In this document: piece by piece, positions 36,367 through 49,599 of the stretch | How positions within the stretch are numbered: position 1 is the first letter of the stretch | How the letters are laid out: every line of letters starts with the position of its first letter | Assembly: GCF_950023065.1 (NCBI RefSeq) | Contig: NC_088678.1 | Span: 32,602,580-32,666,579 of the forward strand | DNA: 64,000 nucleotides | Source of the DNA: Planococcus citri | Taxonomy: Eukaryota > Arthropoda > Insecta > Hemiptera > Pseudococcidae | Reading direction: 5' to 3' | Notes under the pieces: model-generated | The model's database searches: none | What the model was told of the DNA's origin: nothing | Seen by the model: the letters and a program-made list of their open reading frames with translations, nothing else | Made by a program: the position numbers and the translations under genes

Positions 36367-39300
36367 ATGAAAGCATTTAATTGCTTTTTTATAATATGTG
36401 GCGTTATAGTGTCGTCGGATTTAGTTTTCGGTAAATATTTTTTCATTCATTTTATTTTAGTTGTTATACCTACCTACCTACTTACTTTGATGAAATATCT
36501 CTTAAGCAGATCAATTTATTGTTTACGTGTTACATTGTTATTTGTTTGTTTTTGTTTCTTGCTTTTAATTTTCTTAATTATTTTCATCATGTAAGTAGGT
36601 ATTCATGTGGATTTGAGAGATTATCAGCATATTGAATCGTATAGCCTTTTCTGTTTTCACGGAAATGATAGAAATAGATAGGTATTATGTACCTACTAAT
36701 TGAGAAAATTCTAATCATGGTTTTATAAATCAATTTCAAGTTAATCAATTTTATTGAACGTTTGATTTAACCTTTCACTATAAGGATATTTTTTTCATTT
36801 TCTACCTAATCATTAAATTTATCTTCTAATAATCATCAGATATATCGTAGGCAAGTACTTATGTGCAAAATTAAAAAGATATACTTTTCTATATTTAGGT
36901 ACCTACCCACTTTCCAACTTTTGAGTTTCCTTTTCCTCATAATTTCTCAAAACGATAGATAAATAAAATGAAATTAGGTCTCAAAATATAGGTAGATCTT
37001 ATTGAGATTTTAATCAAGGAAATGCTTTATCGTCGTGATATCTTATTTTTCAACTTGAATGATGAAATCTCTAGAAAGATTTCTAATTTTGCTGATGATA
37101 CCTACACATTTATCAAACATGTAAATCTTAATTTACGAATTTAAGTAAAAAGTTCAAAATTAATTTCAATCTGTACTCAAAAGATGTGCTAACCTAAATA
37201 TATAGGTACCTACTTAACTGTATGAGATTGAGCATATCTACTTATCTGATGTTGTTTTAAATTCGTCATGAAGTCATGATCATGAATTAGGTAGAAGTAC
37301 CTACTTATGTATTTTTGAATGATGAAACTGACATGACACCTTCATACTTATACTCGAAGCTACCTATTTTAGGAAAACTAACCGGTTTTTAATGATAATT
37401 TTTGTCTAAAAAGCCAAGTGCCATTTTACAGTTTTCCTTTTCTCACATTTTAAAAGAAAATTATATTTGAACATTCATCTAAAACTAAAGCCTCCATTTA
37501 CTCATTAGTCACTTTGAAAGCTGATTTTAATTGGTCAATCAAAGGACAGTAAACTCCTTCTCTCTTCAATTCAGCCATTTTTTGTATTCCCAGTGTTTCT
37601 GTTTAACAATAGCAAGCTGTAATGAGATGTTTTTTCCATTTTTTTTTTTTGGTTTTGCATGTACAATTTATTTTTAAACTACTAAGAAAAAAAATATTCG
37701 AATTATTTTTAAAAGAGTAATATGTACTCGAGTGAGTTTGAGGATATTTTTCTTGGAAAAAACTGAAAAATTCTCCCAATTTGAAAATTATTTTTTGAAA
37801 ACCGAATGCATCTCTCAAAAATCTTAATGATAATTTTCTTATCTCGGGTCAATGACCCACATTTAGGGTACTACATAGTTTCTTTCTTAATAATACATTT
37901 TGTTAAATAACTCATGCTCTCGATTGTCTGAGGGTTGAAGTTTTTAATTTTGAGTTCTTTTCGGTCTATGTTCTATAAGATAACGTGAAAAATGTTTCAT
38001 TGGCTGTAAAATGGAAGGAGGAGGATTAGTTTCTTTGGTGATTTCAAATTAATTCTTTTTTAGCTTGACTGGCTTTGAAATTTCTCATGGGTCCTCCCAA
38101 TTCATCATTTGAAAAATGATTAAAAATTGAATATTTCACCTATCTCCATAGACCAGAAAACGAACCTCGAAACATTTCTATCACAATTGCCTTACCTTAG
38201 TGCAACGAAATTCGACATTATTCTTTTTTTTATTTAAATAGTTCCTCATAATATACATACCTAATAACATCTTACAGGGATAACTTGATTGTATGCACAA
38301 TACTTTCTCTCTTTGATGATGGAATTAGAAAAAGGAAATGGTGTTCATTTTATGTAAAATGTTGAAAAATACTTACTTTCATGGCCATAAAGTATGAAAC
38401 GAATTAAAATAATATGTAGGGTATATGCATACTGCATACAGGTAGGAATATAATTTTACATATAGGTGCCTATACATATACAACTCTGGATCATATATCT
38501 AGATCCGCTCAAACACATTTTCACTTCGTAATTCTATCATTTTATAAGTTGCATACTAACGTGTGATATCTCTATGAAAATGTAATTAAAAAATGATATG
38601 CTGTTGAAAGAACTGAATAATTGTTGCAATCTGTGAATTCGTAAACACGAGCGCATGTTCTTGATAAAAATAATGCATATTACCTGAAAGAATGTAAAAT
38701 GAATAGAATTATTACAACAGTGTTGCCAAACGTTACTTACTTATATTGTACTGATAGGTACACCTATAAGAAAAAAGGCAATTTTTATAATTGTTCTAAA
38801 TTCTAAAAATTATTCAAAATCATGCATCCAATGTTTTCATTTTTGGCATGTCAGTACCTACCAACATGTTTTTGGAATTCAAACTGTAAAAATGGGAATC
38901 CCAAAAGAAAAAATATTGAAATATTTGTACTTTTTGGTTTTGGTAGAACGTTTTGAGTTGGATTAATATTTATAATACCATGTTTTAAATCTATGGGAGG
39001 GGGAGAAGGGAGAGAAGGTTGAGAAACGAATAGTTATCATCGATAAACCTACGAAAAATGATACGTTATATTTTCCGGTTTAAAGGAAATATTTTTTAAT
39101 AGGTGCAGTAGATAGATCAGTTTCAACTTGAAAAATCAGTAACAAATATTCTCATGATGATTTTATGCACATTCTTGCTCAAAAACCATACGCATAATTT
39201 TGACAAAAAATTTGTTTTGATTTTGAAAATTTAGCTTCATAATCCCCATACCCCTTCATCTCCTATTTTTAGGCTCAGTTTTCATTTTTGGGTCTAAAAT

Positions 39301-42300
39301 AATTTCGAAAATGAAATAAAGAGCTCAATTCTTGTAGATTAAGATACCTAGATACGAGCATCTTTGCATTTTTTTCAAAACGTTGACCCTTGCGCTCTTT
39401 TGGCGACATAATTTTCATTTTGGGATTACAGCAGGTAACTCGAAAATTGAATTCAGCTCTCAAAAATACTTCTAAATGGGAGATGTTTAGAAAAGAGGGG
39501 AAACTTGCATTGCATCTACTTACTCAGGTACCTAATATTTTTTGAAAAATGCCTAATCTGAAAATTGAAGGGACAAGGGTATCTGAATTTTCAAAAACTG
39601 AATTTTCAATCGCAGCCTCTGTCACAAGTTTTCAACGCGAAAAAAGTCTCTAGTAAAACGGACGGTTTTGTGGGCAAATCAACTTTGAAGGGTGGCCTAA
39701 AATTTCAATAGGTAAATTATTGCATTTAGCTTCATCAATTTTAGTTGTAAGCAATTTTACAAAGCAACATTTTTTGTTTGTGATGAGAAAATTACTCGAA
39801 AATTATTCTCCAAAATCTACAAAATTTCAACTTTCAAGGATTACGCTCCTTTAATTTTGAAAACAAGATATTCTATGAGATAATCTTGTTTTGTTTGTGT
39901 CAAAGTTATGCTAGAAATCATGGTCAAAAATTGTGAATTATTCAAAGGGTACTCGCCTATTAAATTTTCCGATTGGATGCGTGAGAGAAAAATAGATTAA
40001 AACTTGAGAAGGGTATACACTATACGACACGTCGCCAGAGTTCTATCAATAATTTACGAAATAATTTTTAATTGTTCATTGCTCCGTAAACTGATTGACG
40101 AAGCTCTGACGACCTGTGGTGATACCCTCCACCTCATTCTTCGCGTCTCTTTCAAAAGAACATCGGTAATAGTAATCTTTAGATACACCACGTACGAGTA
40201 CGATGCCCCCCCTCTTATAGATCAATATTTCTTGAAATTGCAATATCCATTATCTATCTCAATAAGTAATATCTTCCATCCATCACAGTTCCATTAAAAT
40301 GAACTTGAATCGTGTCCGAAAAAACCCTGCCAAAAACGATGCATATCGAAAGAAAAAGGTCTGCATGCCCTTCTCAATTCGATCTTTATTCTTTCTTCGG
40401 TTCATCGTCATCCAATATCTCTTAGTTTATAAAAGGCGCGGTTCGTCGAATTGATTTTTCCCATATAATATAATATCTGACGTTAAAATGAGGTAGAATG
40501 AGGAGGAGGTGCGCTGAGGTAATGATGAAGGTATTATATAGAATCGATTTCGATGAATTTTACATGGTATGTAATTTTTTTTCCATCTTTGTAATCGGTT
40601 GTTTGACGGTACCCGTGTAAAAGTAAACGACCGTTGATGACTTCTGTCCTTGCTGATTGATACTTCAGACTTACCAGAAGGTAGGTACACCGTCGAGGAA
40701 CCATGTGAAATCCCCATCAGTATATTGTTATGGCTACCGATTTGATAACGTCAATTATCGCGTCGTTACACCGTGTTGTTTATGGTGTGGGTACCCTAAG
40801 AAGTATGTACTGTGGAAGTACCTACCTCTGCTTATAACTTATACCTACACCAACTTTTAAATTATAAATATGCTCAAAAAACACATATTAGAATCGGTTC
40901 GCCTGTCTCATGACAACTAACTATACGATCAGCGTAGGTACATAATATTTTTTCGCGTAAAAAGTCAAGGATGATAATAATGATGCAGTTCTAATTCGAA
41001 GGCCTAACGTAGTATACATGAGCGTGCTGTTTAGCACGTTAGTTTATATTTTATACCTACACCTATACCTATAAGTATTCCGTTTTCTTTTTATTACTAC
41101 GTTTAGGTACGCATGTTCGTTTATTCGTACCTACGTACGGTTTTATAAGGTGTAAAATAGATGTGTACCTACATCGAGGATTTCGTAACCTCGTCCAATA
41201 GGTACTGTGTAGAGGTACTTCGATCAATACGTATATGTCTAGCTAATACCTATCTAGAATCAATCAATGTTAAAAATCAAAACAAGAACTTAACTGTGTC
41301 TACGTTCTATGAACTTATAGTTTGTGGATACATTTAAAAAACCAATTACGTAGGTACCAAAAAATACTAGATATAGGTGATAAGATTACGTAACGATAAA
41401 ACCGCACATTAACGCAAAATTACCTTGGATATATGTCAACAGAAGAAAATCCAATTACTTACCCAACTTGTTTCATAATAAGCCTAAGTAAGCTGTTTTA
41501 CTGTAATTATGACAATCGCTTATTAAGTTATTAACACGCTAATATGCGTCGCGATATAAATTAAAATTTTCAAAAATACCTATTTTGAATTCCCAAACTG
41601 ATAAATAAAATTGATATCGAGATCAGAGCAAGCGATAAGGAAATGAGCCAAGAAGAGAAGCTTATTCATTCAATATTCATTCCATAAGATTGGAAGAATT
41701 TCTGTGGAGGGTCATTCCACGTCTATTAGACCGAAAAGCGGTGGTGGTGGGGGGGTGGGGGGTCGACGATCTTTTTGAAATTTTTCCTGTGGAAAAACGT
41801 TTTGAAGGGATGACTAATGGCGTAAACAGGCATCGTAGCGAGTCACTTATATAGTGACTTGGTCACTTTTTTCACAAAAAGTCACTTTTGGTTACTTTTT
41901 TCATCAAAAAGTCACTATTGGTCATTTTTCTTCCAAAAAAGTCACTTTTTTGAATTTTTTTTCGTTTTTTAAACAAAAAAGAATCGTTTTTCATCCAAAT
42001 TATCTTTTTTTAATTCATTTTCAAAGGATTTTATGCGAATTTTCTTTATTAAACAATTTCAGAATTTTAAAAACAATTAATTTTTACTTTTCGAAACATC
42101 AATTTCCGAAAGCTTTTGCCCTCGCTTCGCTCGGGCTTGTTTTCTTTTCTTTTTCAAAATAAAGATGGAATTTTTTTTTTTAAATCAAGTTCTAAAGCCA
42201 AAAAATAAATTTCTCACAAAAAAACATCGTTTTTATTATGCCTCTCAAAACACAAATTTTCAAGAGCTTTCGCCCTCGATTAGACTTGTCTTTTTTCATT

Positions 42301-45300
42301 TCAAAATCAACTTCCTTCAAAAAAACATTATTCAAATTCTAAAATTTTGAAAATAGAAAAAATGAACTACTCGTTCTCACATTTAAAAAAAAAAACGGAT
42401 TTTCCGGTTGGGCCAGGCGGGAGAATAAAGTAATAGTTTTTAGGTGAGATATTGAACGTTTTTTTGCTCTTGTTTTTCAATTTTTTGCCCTCCTGAACGC
42501 TGGAATTTTTAAAAAATTGGTCACTTTTTTGGTCACTTTTTTCACTGATAAAAGTCACTAAAGTCACTTTTTTTTAGAAAAATTTGGCTACGATGCCTGC
42601 GTAAATCGCAGCCCTCTTGCCCTTTTTTAAAGGTTGCTATAGGGGTGTCAAAGTTTTCAGTGAACTTGAAATATCATCCATTTCAGCAGTGGATTACTCG
42701 ATAACCGCGATACCTACCAAAATGGAACTTTTTTCAAAAGTTGGGGGTTTTGAAAGGATTTTTGGTGATATCATAAAAATCAGTGTTGCCACTTTTTTTC
42801 GTACAAAAAATCCCCCGAGAAGTTTCAAAACGTAGTTTTCATACCGTTCCGACTCTCAAAAATTCTGAAAAAAATATACTTATCATGGACCAATTTTTAT
42901 TCTGAACAATATATTAAAAAATTGGGATGGAATTATTTCGTAAAGTCGATTTTAAAAAATTGAAAGTTTGCGAAAAAAATGTGATTTTTAAATTTAAAAC
43001 ATGAAAAAAAGTTTTGATTAGTGCAGTTGATCCATTTGACCTCTATTGTTACGTATCCATTGAAAAAGTTGAAACTACCCTTTTACTCGATGAAATGAAC
43101 ACCCCCCCCCCAAATCGAAACTCATGGTGAATTGAAAAAATGAACGAATTTTAATTTTCTTGCTATGAGTGTAATTTTCATCAAATTTTTCATGAAAAAC
43201 GACAGAAAAAGGTCAAAATAAGACAACTGAATAAATTTGAAAATTGAATTTTTCCGAATTTTGATTTTTTGTGATGAGTTTATTTCATCGAGTAAAAGAG
43301 TATTTTCATCTTTTTCAATGGATACGTAAAAATAGGAGTCAAATGGGTCAACTTCACAAATCAAAACTTTTTTTCATGTTTTAAATCAAAAAATCACATT
43401 TTTTCGCAAAATTTTAATTTTTCAAAATCAACTTTACGAAATACTGCCATCCCAATTTTTTAATATGTTGTTCAGCATGAAAATTGGTCCATGATATATT
43501 TTTTTTTAGAATTTTTGAGAGTTGGAACGATATAAAAACTACGTTTTGAAACTTTTCAAGCGGATTTTTTGTTCGAAAAAAAATGGCAACACTGATTTTT
43601 ATGATATCACCAAAAAGCCTTTCAATACCCCTAACTTTTGAAAAAAGTTCCATTTTGGTGGGTATCGCGGTTATCGAGTAATCCACTGCTGAAATGGATG
43701 ATATTTCAAGTTCACTGAAAACTTTGATATCCCCTAGCTAACCCCTGGCAACCTTTAGAAAAGGGCTAGAGGGCTGCGATTTGCGCCATTGGTCATCCCT
43801 TCGGAAGGTCTTTCCACAGGAAAAATTTCAAAAAAATCGTCGACCCCCCCCTTACCATTTCTTGATCAGATTGACGTGGAATGACCCTGGAATGAGGATA
43901 AGTCAACTTTACACGTTACAAACTCGATTTGATTAACGACCCCTGAAGTCATTTAACAGCCATTTTTTACATAAAAAAATAATTAACTGGAAATTAATAG
44001 AAAATCAAAGTGTTTTCTGTAGTTCAATTTCAAGCCAGAAGCCACCTAAATCGAAATAAATAATCACCCCTCACCCTCCTCACCATTTCTCCACATGAAA
44101 CCAACATTTTCTCTACTTTGTAATTCAGTGAACTTCCGATTGAGCCAACGATGAAAGACCATCACCTACAATTGGACTCATGCCGCACCTCTTATTTGCA
44201 CTTTTTTTTCGGTGAAGGCCACTTTATGCATTCGTTTACCAGGCTGAAAACGTATCACATGGTATTATTATTTCATATCACATACGCTAGTAGACTATAG
44301 GGCTGGTTAAATATTCCAAATATTCTAGTTCCGTTAACCTTTGTATTTATCTTGCTGTTCAAATAACCGCAACCAATATGTACGTATATTTCTAAGAAAT
44401 AGTTTAGGTACCGCGTCAAACCCTAACGTATTACGAAGCCATCCAGTTTCTGCGGTTTTAGCCGCGACGCTATTTCATGCGATTTTTTTCAGTAATCGAT
44501 AGGTACTTACGAGAAGATAAAGTGATAAAGAAGGTGTTTATAACTAAAATTCCTTCTAATGTCGACATCCAACTTCTCAGGTTAATTGCTTCGATCGTGG
44601 GGACGTTCTTTTGTAATCTTTATCAACCTTCCTTCTTAATTTCGATACTCTACGATGAATTAGGCCGGACTCCATCACATCAACATAAACAACTTATCAT
44701 TCCAAACAATAATCGCTCACTACGTCGGCCCAAGGAGTGTCAAGAATTCACTCAGTTCAATTGATATCTACGAGTACAATTCGAACATAGAAAGTGTGCA
44801 TTACTAATTATAAAAACGTTGTACACAGAGCCCAACTGCTAGAGGTCAATAACCTGGGAGCGTAATATCAACGATTGGCTAATGCATTTTTTTTTTCGTT
44901 CGATCGATTTGGGAAAATCCCACCGTATTTTAATTTCTTGTACTCGTACAGAGAGGCTCGATAAGTCAAAAACGCGAAGAAAAATTCGTCGAATTGAAAG
45001 ATGAAAAATTTAAGTAAACTATTTGACCATAACAAGGTGATCCGGTATCTTTTCCTAGTATTTGGCCAACGCATAGTTCTTTTTATTTCTCTTTCTATTC
45101 CTCTCTCTTTCTTTCTCTTTCGATCAGACCCAATGAGATACTACGTGAACGTGATTTTTTAACCTTGGGAAAGAAAATAACATCGTTTACGTTTCGCTTT
45201 AACGATGATAATATTATCGTTTGGAATTTTTCAATTTTATGCCAGATATTAAAATTTGAAATGAATTCTGAATGACACGAGCTGTGTGGCTCCTTCTGAT

Positions 45301-47819
45301 GACGATATAGGCAACAATTACTGCGACCAAGTATTACTTAATTCAATTATACGAACATATATCACGCAGATTTTTGAGATTTTTTTCTTCTTCAAAAATT
45401 GTGAACTCTTTCGATGAATTTTTCAACTAGGTATCCGTTGGACAAGAAACGCTCTTGAAAAATTGTTGATTGAAGCAAAAGACTGAAAAAGAGTATAATC
45501 TGAAAACCTCTCAAGCATGGCCCAAAATCAGAAAAAAATGCCTTTTAAATCTGAGTGAAATTTTCAGCCCCAATATATTGATGTGCCTTACATTTTTTAC
45601 AGAAAAAAATGTTTTTTAAAATGATTTTTTTTAATGCTATGGGAAAAATCATGCGAATTCAGAAGACTACCTACTTTCTTATTTGTCCCCTCTGGATTCG
45701 ATTCACCATATCACCATAAAAAATTTCATTCGAGAATAACACAATGTTGAGAAAAAAACCAACAAAATGATGATTTATTGGAAAATGAAGTAACTTATTT
45801 TTGAGCTTCCCAGAAAAAATCATGAATCACTGCTCATTCTTTGTGAAAAAATTTTCCCATCTGATTATAACAGTTTCAAGAATCAGGTAGTAATTTTACG
45901 TAATTCAGCATTTCATGATTGAAGGGGGGGGAGGAGAGATTGAAAAATGAAAAATTGAAATAAATTAAATTTAAAAAAAAAACTTGAGTTAGGTGGTTGA
46001 GAGACGTTATCATAAAAGATACACAAACAGTTCAAAAAATAATCGAATATGCAACTCAAATTATAGCAATCAGGCGCACATTTGAAAAAAAAATGAAAAA
46101 TGAAAAATGATCAGTGAAATTGATGAGAAAATCAATGAAATTAAGCATATTGAAGAGCAAAAAATGTGCTTTCAAATTCATTTCAAATCCACATGCAGAA
46201 ATAATGATAATTTTATCTATATTTATTTATTATTTTTGCATATGACCGAATCATTGATAAATATGGTACCATGGCCACTTACTTATCTATCTTAATTCTA
46301 CAGGTGTTGCAATCGAAATTCGAAAAGTGGTGCCAGAGAAAAATGGAGTCGTTGCAGCTGCTCCATCTGAAGGAGCCATTACGGATGGTGAGTACCTATT
46401 CAATCCCAGTTCAACGTATTGTGATTTATTTTCACACACGAAGACGAAGCAGTTTGATAATACCTACTTAATCTATTTATTTCAGATCTCTTGAAAAAAG
46501 CTGGAGAAAGTATTGCTAAGATTCAAGAATCCTTGATCCGTGAAATTAATAATCAAGCTAACGAAGAGTCGCTCATTCAAAATCTGCAAAACAAAACGAC
46601 CAAACAGTTAAAGGTAATTAAATTTATCACCTACTTAATACATAATATTAATTACCTACTTACGATTCGTCAGGTTTTTAACATAAACTTAAATACGTGA
46701 GCTTAAAATTTAACTGCACTAAAATTCACACATTTTGAAGCACGTCTGTTCTATTTAAACAATTTCTTATCGCTTTCTTCTCGCAATAACTCTATGGTGT
46801 TGGAGGTTTCTTTTTGTACATTGGTAAATAGTTTTTTTTTCTACCAAGAACTATACATTTTTATGATTCATGATTTTAAAAAAATGTGATGGTCAATTTT
46901 TTACAATCGATGTTTTACTGCTCGTTGAATAATGAAAGAAAAAAGAAGAGGGAGGAAGGTATGCGAACGAGAAAATGTATTTTTCAATTTCAATAGATCA
47001 CAAATTATAAGTTACCTGCTCTTTTGGAACTCATTTAAAATTAATTTGCACTTTGACTGTTCGATAAGCTTATTCCTAAATAATAAAAGCCATTATGGTA
47101 CCTATGTAGACTAGACATACCTAAGGAATAGATCACTTCTCAAAATAGATATCAACAGGTACCTAGATAATTATATCCTACCTAATATGACTACCTATCT
47201 AATTTTACTAACACTTCCCATTATTATTTCAAAGATCGTAGGTGATAAACTCGTACAAACGGAGGAAAAAGTCGTTAGCCTGGGAACAAAAGATAACGCA
47301 ACGATCGCCATTTATAAAATTATCAACGTACGTCCATTAAGTTTCCTCACACAAACCGAAAGTAAAAAATCCATCTCTGACCAAACCACCGAACCAGCTT
47401 CGGAAAATTCCGATAAATCATTAGACGAACCCGATCAATCACTGTCATGGGCTAAAAGCCAACAATCCTCTCAAACCGACCAATCCGAATCCGATCAGCA
47501 AGATTCTATTAAAAGCGAATCCTCTCAAAATGATCAACCGTCCCAGTCCCAGCAAGACGAACCTACTCAAAATGAAGTTTCCCAAAATGAGCAACCTGTC
47601 CAGCAAAATCAGTCCGCCCAGAATGAGTCCGCTCAAAATAACGAAGTTGCCCAGCAGGATCAGGCTGCTCAAAATGAGCCCGCCCAAAAATTACCCATTG
47701 TTTCAATCGTAGGCCCTGATGGAATACCCAAAGTTATTCATGGTATTGCCATTAAAGTAGCTCCTAAATCTGATGGAACTCAGGGTAAAGATGTTGCTTT
47801 CCAGTTCTTTAAAAAATAA
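36367..47819 (+). CDS. Secreted Ser/Gln/Asn-rich protein, isoform A (unknown function)
   Basis: I do not recognise this protein. Exons 36367-36430, 46304-46387 and 46486-46613 are shared with isoform B; this form ends with exon 47235-47819 (286 aa in total). Exon 1 codes for a classic signal peptide (basic start, hydrophobic core ICGVIVSS, cleavage likely near VFG|VA), so the product should be secreted. Shared exons give a short helical, charged segment (about residues 23-92). The terminal exon begins IVGDKLVQTEEKV, then has a low-complexity stretch of about 115 residues built from degenerate SQNE/AQNE-type words, and ends with IVSIVGPDGIPKVIHGIAIK and a Lys-rich C terminus. All phases agree (1, 1, 0). 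The 9.9 kb first intron holds foldback element B copy 2. AATAAA at 48064-48069 is a suitable polyadenylation signal. Confidence 0.6.
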
Positions 47820-49599
47820 CGAGGAAATCTTCGAAGCAGGCGTAGGTCTATTTTAGTTTATTTGTAGACTTTCAAAATATACTCCAACTTGATTTAAAAA
47901 ATTTTTGTGGGAATAATTTTTCTTTCTTTTAAATTTAGAATTTAGTCTAATTTAAGTGGCAGGTATTTAGGTACCTATTTATTTTAACACTTTAAAATTA
48001 CATACTTACTCTACTCTTTGTGCATTCCTAATAATTTAAGTGCTTACCTATTTCTTCTTATTTAATAAAAATTATTTTTGCATTCTAATTTTTAAAAACC
48101 CTCAGACCTTTTTTTCTTCAAACTCACCAGTAATCTAACCTTCCAGTTACCTCACTCACATCAATTAATTTTGCATGCAGTTTTTTAAAGTATAGTAATT
48201 CAATTCGTAGGTATGCAATATGTGATCCTACCTCGTATAAAAAAAATTGAATAAATAACCAATTTACTCATCAAAATTTTTATTGTTCTAGAAACCGGAT
48301 ATTCGCAGTAAAGATAACAAAGTACAGTTGGACGTATCCAATAATCTAGATCGTCCAGAATCCATTTCCAAAATCAACTCAGCCCAGCCTATCGACTCAG
48401 AAGGCAGTCACTCTCAAGGCGAAGCTCTAGTCACCAGTTACTGGCAACCTGCAACCAGGGACTTAAGCAAAGATACTCTAATCAACGATCGTATTTCACA
48501 ACAACAAGCATCAGCCGGTATTGTAAAAATTGATCCAGATGCAGAGTTCATTGACCCCAAGAACCATAAAGGTCATATCGCCCAAGACACTCGTACAACT
48601 TTCAAATACAACAGTCGACCATCTTCTTCCAATGCTGATCGCGATGTTGAAGAAGTTGGATCTGATAATTCTCTAGAAACAGATCAAGCCCCAGCTGCTG
48701 ACTTGACCGGAGATATTTTAGTAAACGAACATATGGCTGAAAGGCTAGCATCCGGATCGATAAAAGCTGATCCGGATACCGAATTCATTGATCCTAAACA
48801 ACACGAAGGGCACATGGTCCGCGAACGAACTCGACTAAATGTAAAACACAGCGAGCCTTCGGGCATTTTATCGAGATTTGGACCCAATCGTGATCGTGAT
48901 GTTGAAGAAAGCGGCACCGATGGTACAAATTCTTTCGATCAAAAACCAGTCAGCTTAGAGCAGGATTCAAATACTGATCAATCTTCTATAGGCATTGATC
49001 TAAGTAGAGATATCTTGGTAAACGAACATGCTGCTAAGCAAAGAGCTGCTGGATTAGTGAATACTGATCCCGATGTAGAGATCATCTCCTTAGACAGGCC
49101 TAGCAGCAGCAGTAAAAATTACAACAATTATTACTACGTTCCCGATACCATACAACAAGTTCCTGTTTCCGATTTAACCAGAGATGCGTCCGTTAGTGTA
49201 GAAACTTTCGATGAACAACAACCTCCCTATGGTGAAATGATCGAACCATATTCTGAATACACGAATCAGATAAGGAATCGCAGACCTATTCAGAATTCTT
49301 ATTTAAGAAACGCTGATCGATTTCAGAGGACACCTCAACATGATTTGAGTCAAGATACAGCCATCAACGATCACATTTCTCAACAACAATCTGCCTCCGG
49401 ATTGGTAATGATTGATCCTGATGCGGAATTAATCAATACGGATGCCAATCATCAAAATAACGTGTATTATTATTACTCTTATGTTCCTAATAATATTGAT
49501 CAAGCACCCAGATTGAAACGTACCGAACCAGTGTATCAGTTTTATCAAAGACCGGTTATTAGATACCAATACCCTCAACAGCCTATCATATATTATTAA
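36367..49599 (+). CDS. Secreted DLSxD/DPDAE-repeat protein, isoform B (unknown function)
   Basis: This form shares exons 36367-36430, 46304-46387 and 46486-46613 with isoform A, then uses terminal exon 48292-49599 (527 aa in total). Only phase 0 keeps the last exon open, and that is what the third exon supplies (CAGTTAAAG|GTAATT to TTGTTCTAG|AAACCG). After the signal peptide the protein is acidic and repetitive. Modules begin near residues 149, 229, 328, 386 and 443 with DL(S/T)xD; four continue as (I/V)N(D/E)xx, an A/S-G turn and DPD(A/T/V)E. DRDVEE occurs twice between modules. The last about 80 residues are Tyr/Gln/Pro-rich, ending QQPIIYY. No cysteine is seen in this exon. It could be a structural, matrix, silk-like or salivary secretion; nothing in the sequence decides. 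AATAAA at 50135-50140 is the likely 3' end. Confidence 0.65.
41709..43887. mobile_element. Foldback element B, copy 2, interrupted by a younger insertion
   Basis: The ends read GGGTCATTCCACGTCTATTA and, in complement at the right, GGGTCATTCCACGTCAATCT. An exact 4-bp duplication TGGA borders both ends (41705-41708, 43888-43891). The arms match copy 1 at 33209-34516 throughout, including the GCAGTGGATTA block. The left arm is split by a 773-bp insertion at 41827-42599. Arm-encoded open frames in both orientations mirror each other and are not genes. Confidence 0.85.
41827..42599. mobile_element. Nested DNA transposon insertion with CGTAAA duplication
   Basis: This 773-bp unit interrupts foldback B copy 2. 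Its ends are inverted repeats CAGGCATCGTAGC, and the six bases CGTAAA are duplicated on either side (41821-41826, 42600-42605). The interior is rich in GTCACTTTTT words near both ends and carries CTCGCTTCGCTCG. No transposase is encoded. The CAGG terminus resembles hAT elements, but those usually give 8-bp duplications, so the superfamily is left open. Confidence 0.85.

Larger units (their letters stand above)
36431..46303 (+). other. 9.9 kb first intron of the secreted repeat protein gene
   Basis: The donor is TTCG|GTAAAT at 36431 and the acceptor TTCTACAG ends at 46303; both exons meet in phase 1. The interior is AT-rich and gene-free as far as I can see, apart from foldback element B copy 2 with its nested insertion (41709-43887). 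Many TAGGTACCTA words are present. Confidence 0.65.

Noticed and set aside
42617..43686. Mirrored 72-90 residue frames around 42.6-43.7 kb
   Set aside because: They lie in the two inverted arms of foldback B copy 2.
47445..47687. Minus-strand Leu/Ile/Gly-rich frame opposite the secreted protein exon
   Set aside because: It is the complement of a Ser/Gln/Asn low-complexity coding stretch; composition alone keeps it open.
46614..48291. Splicing exon 47235 internally into exon 48292 to make one protein
   Set aside because: The only phase-0 donors inside it (AAC|GTACGT, AAA|GTAGCT) are weak, and the exon has its own stop and AATAAA. Kept as the alternative to test.
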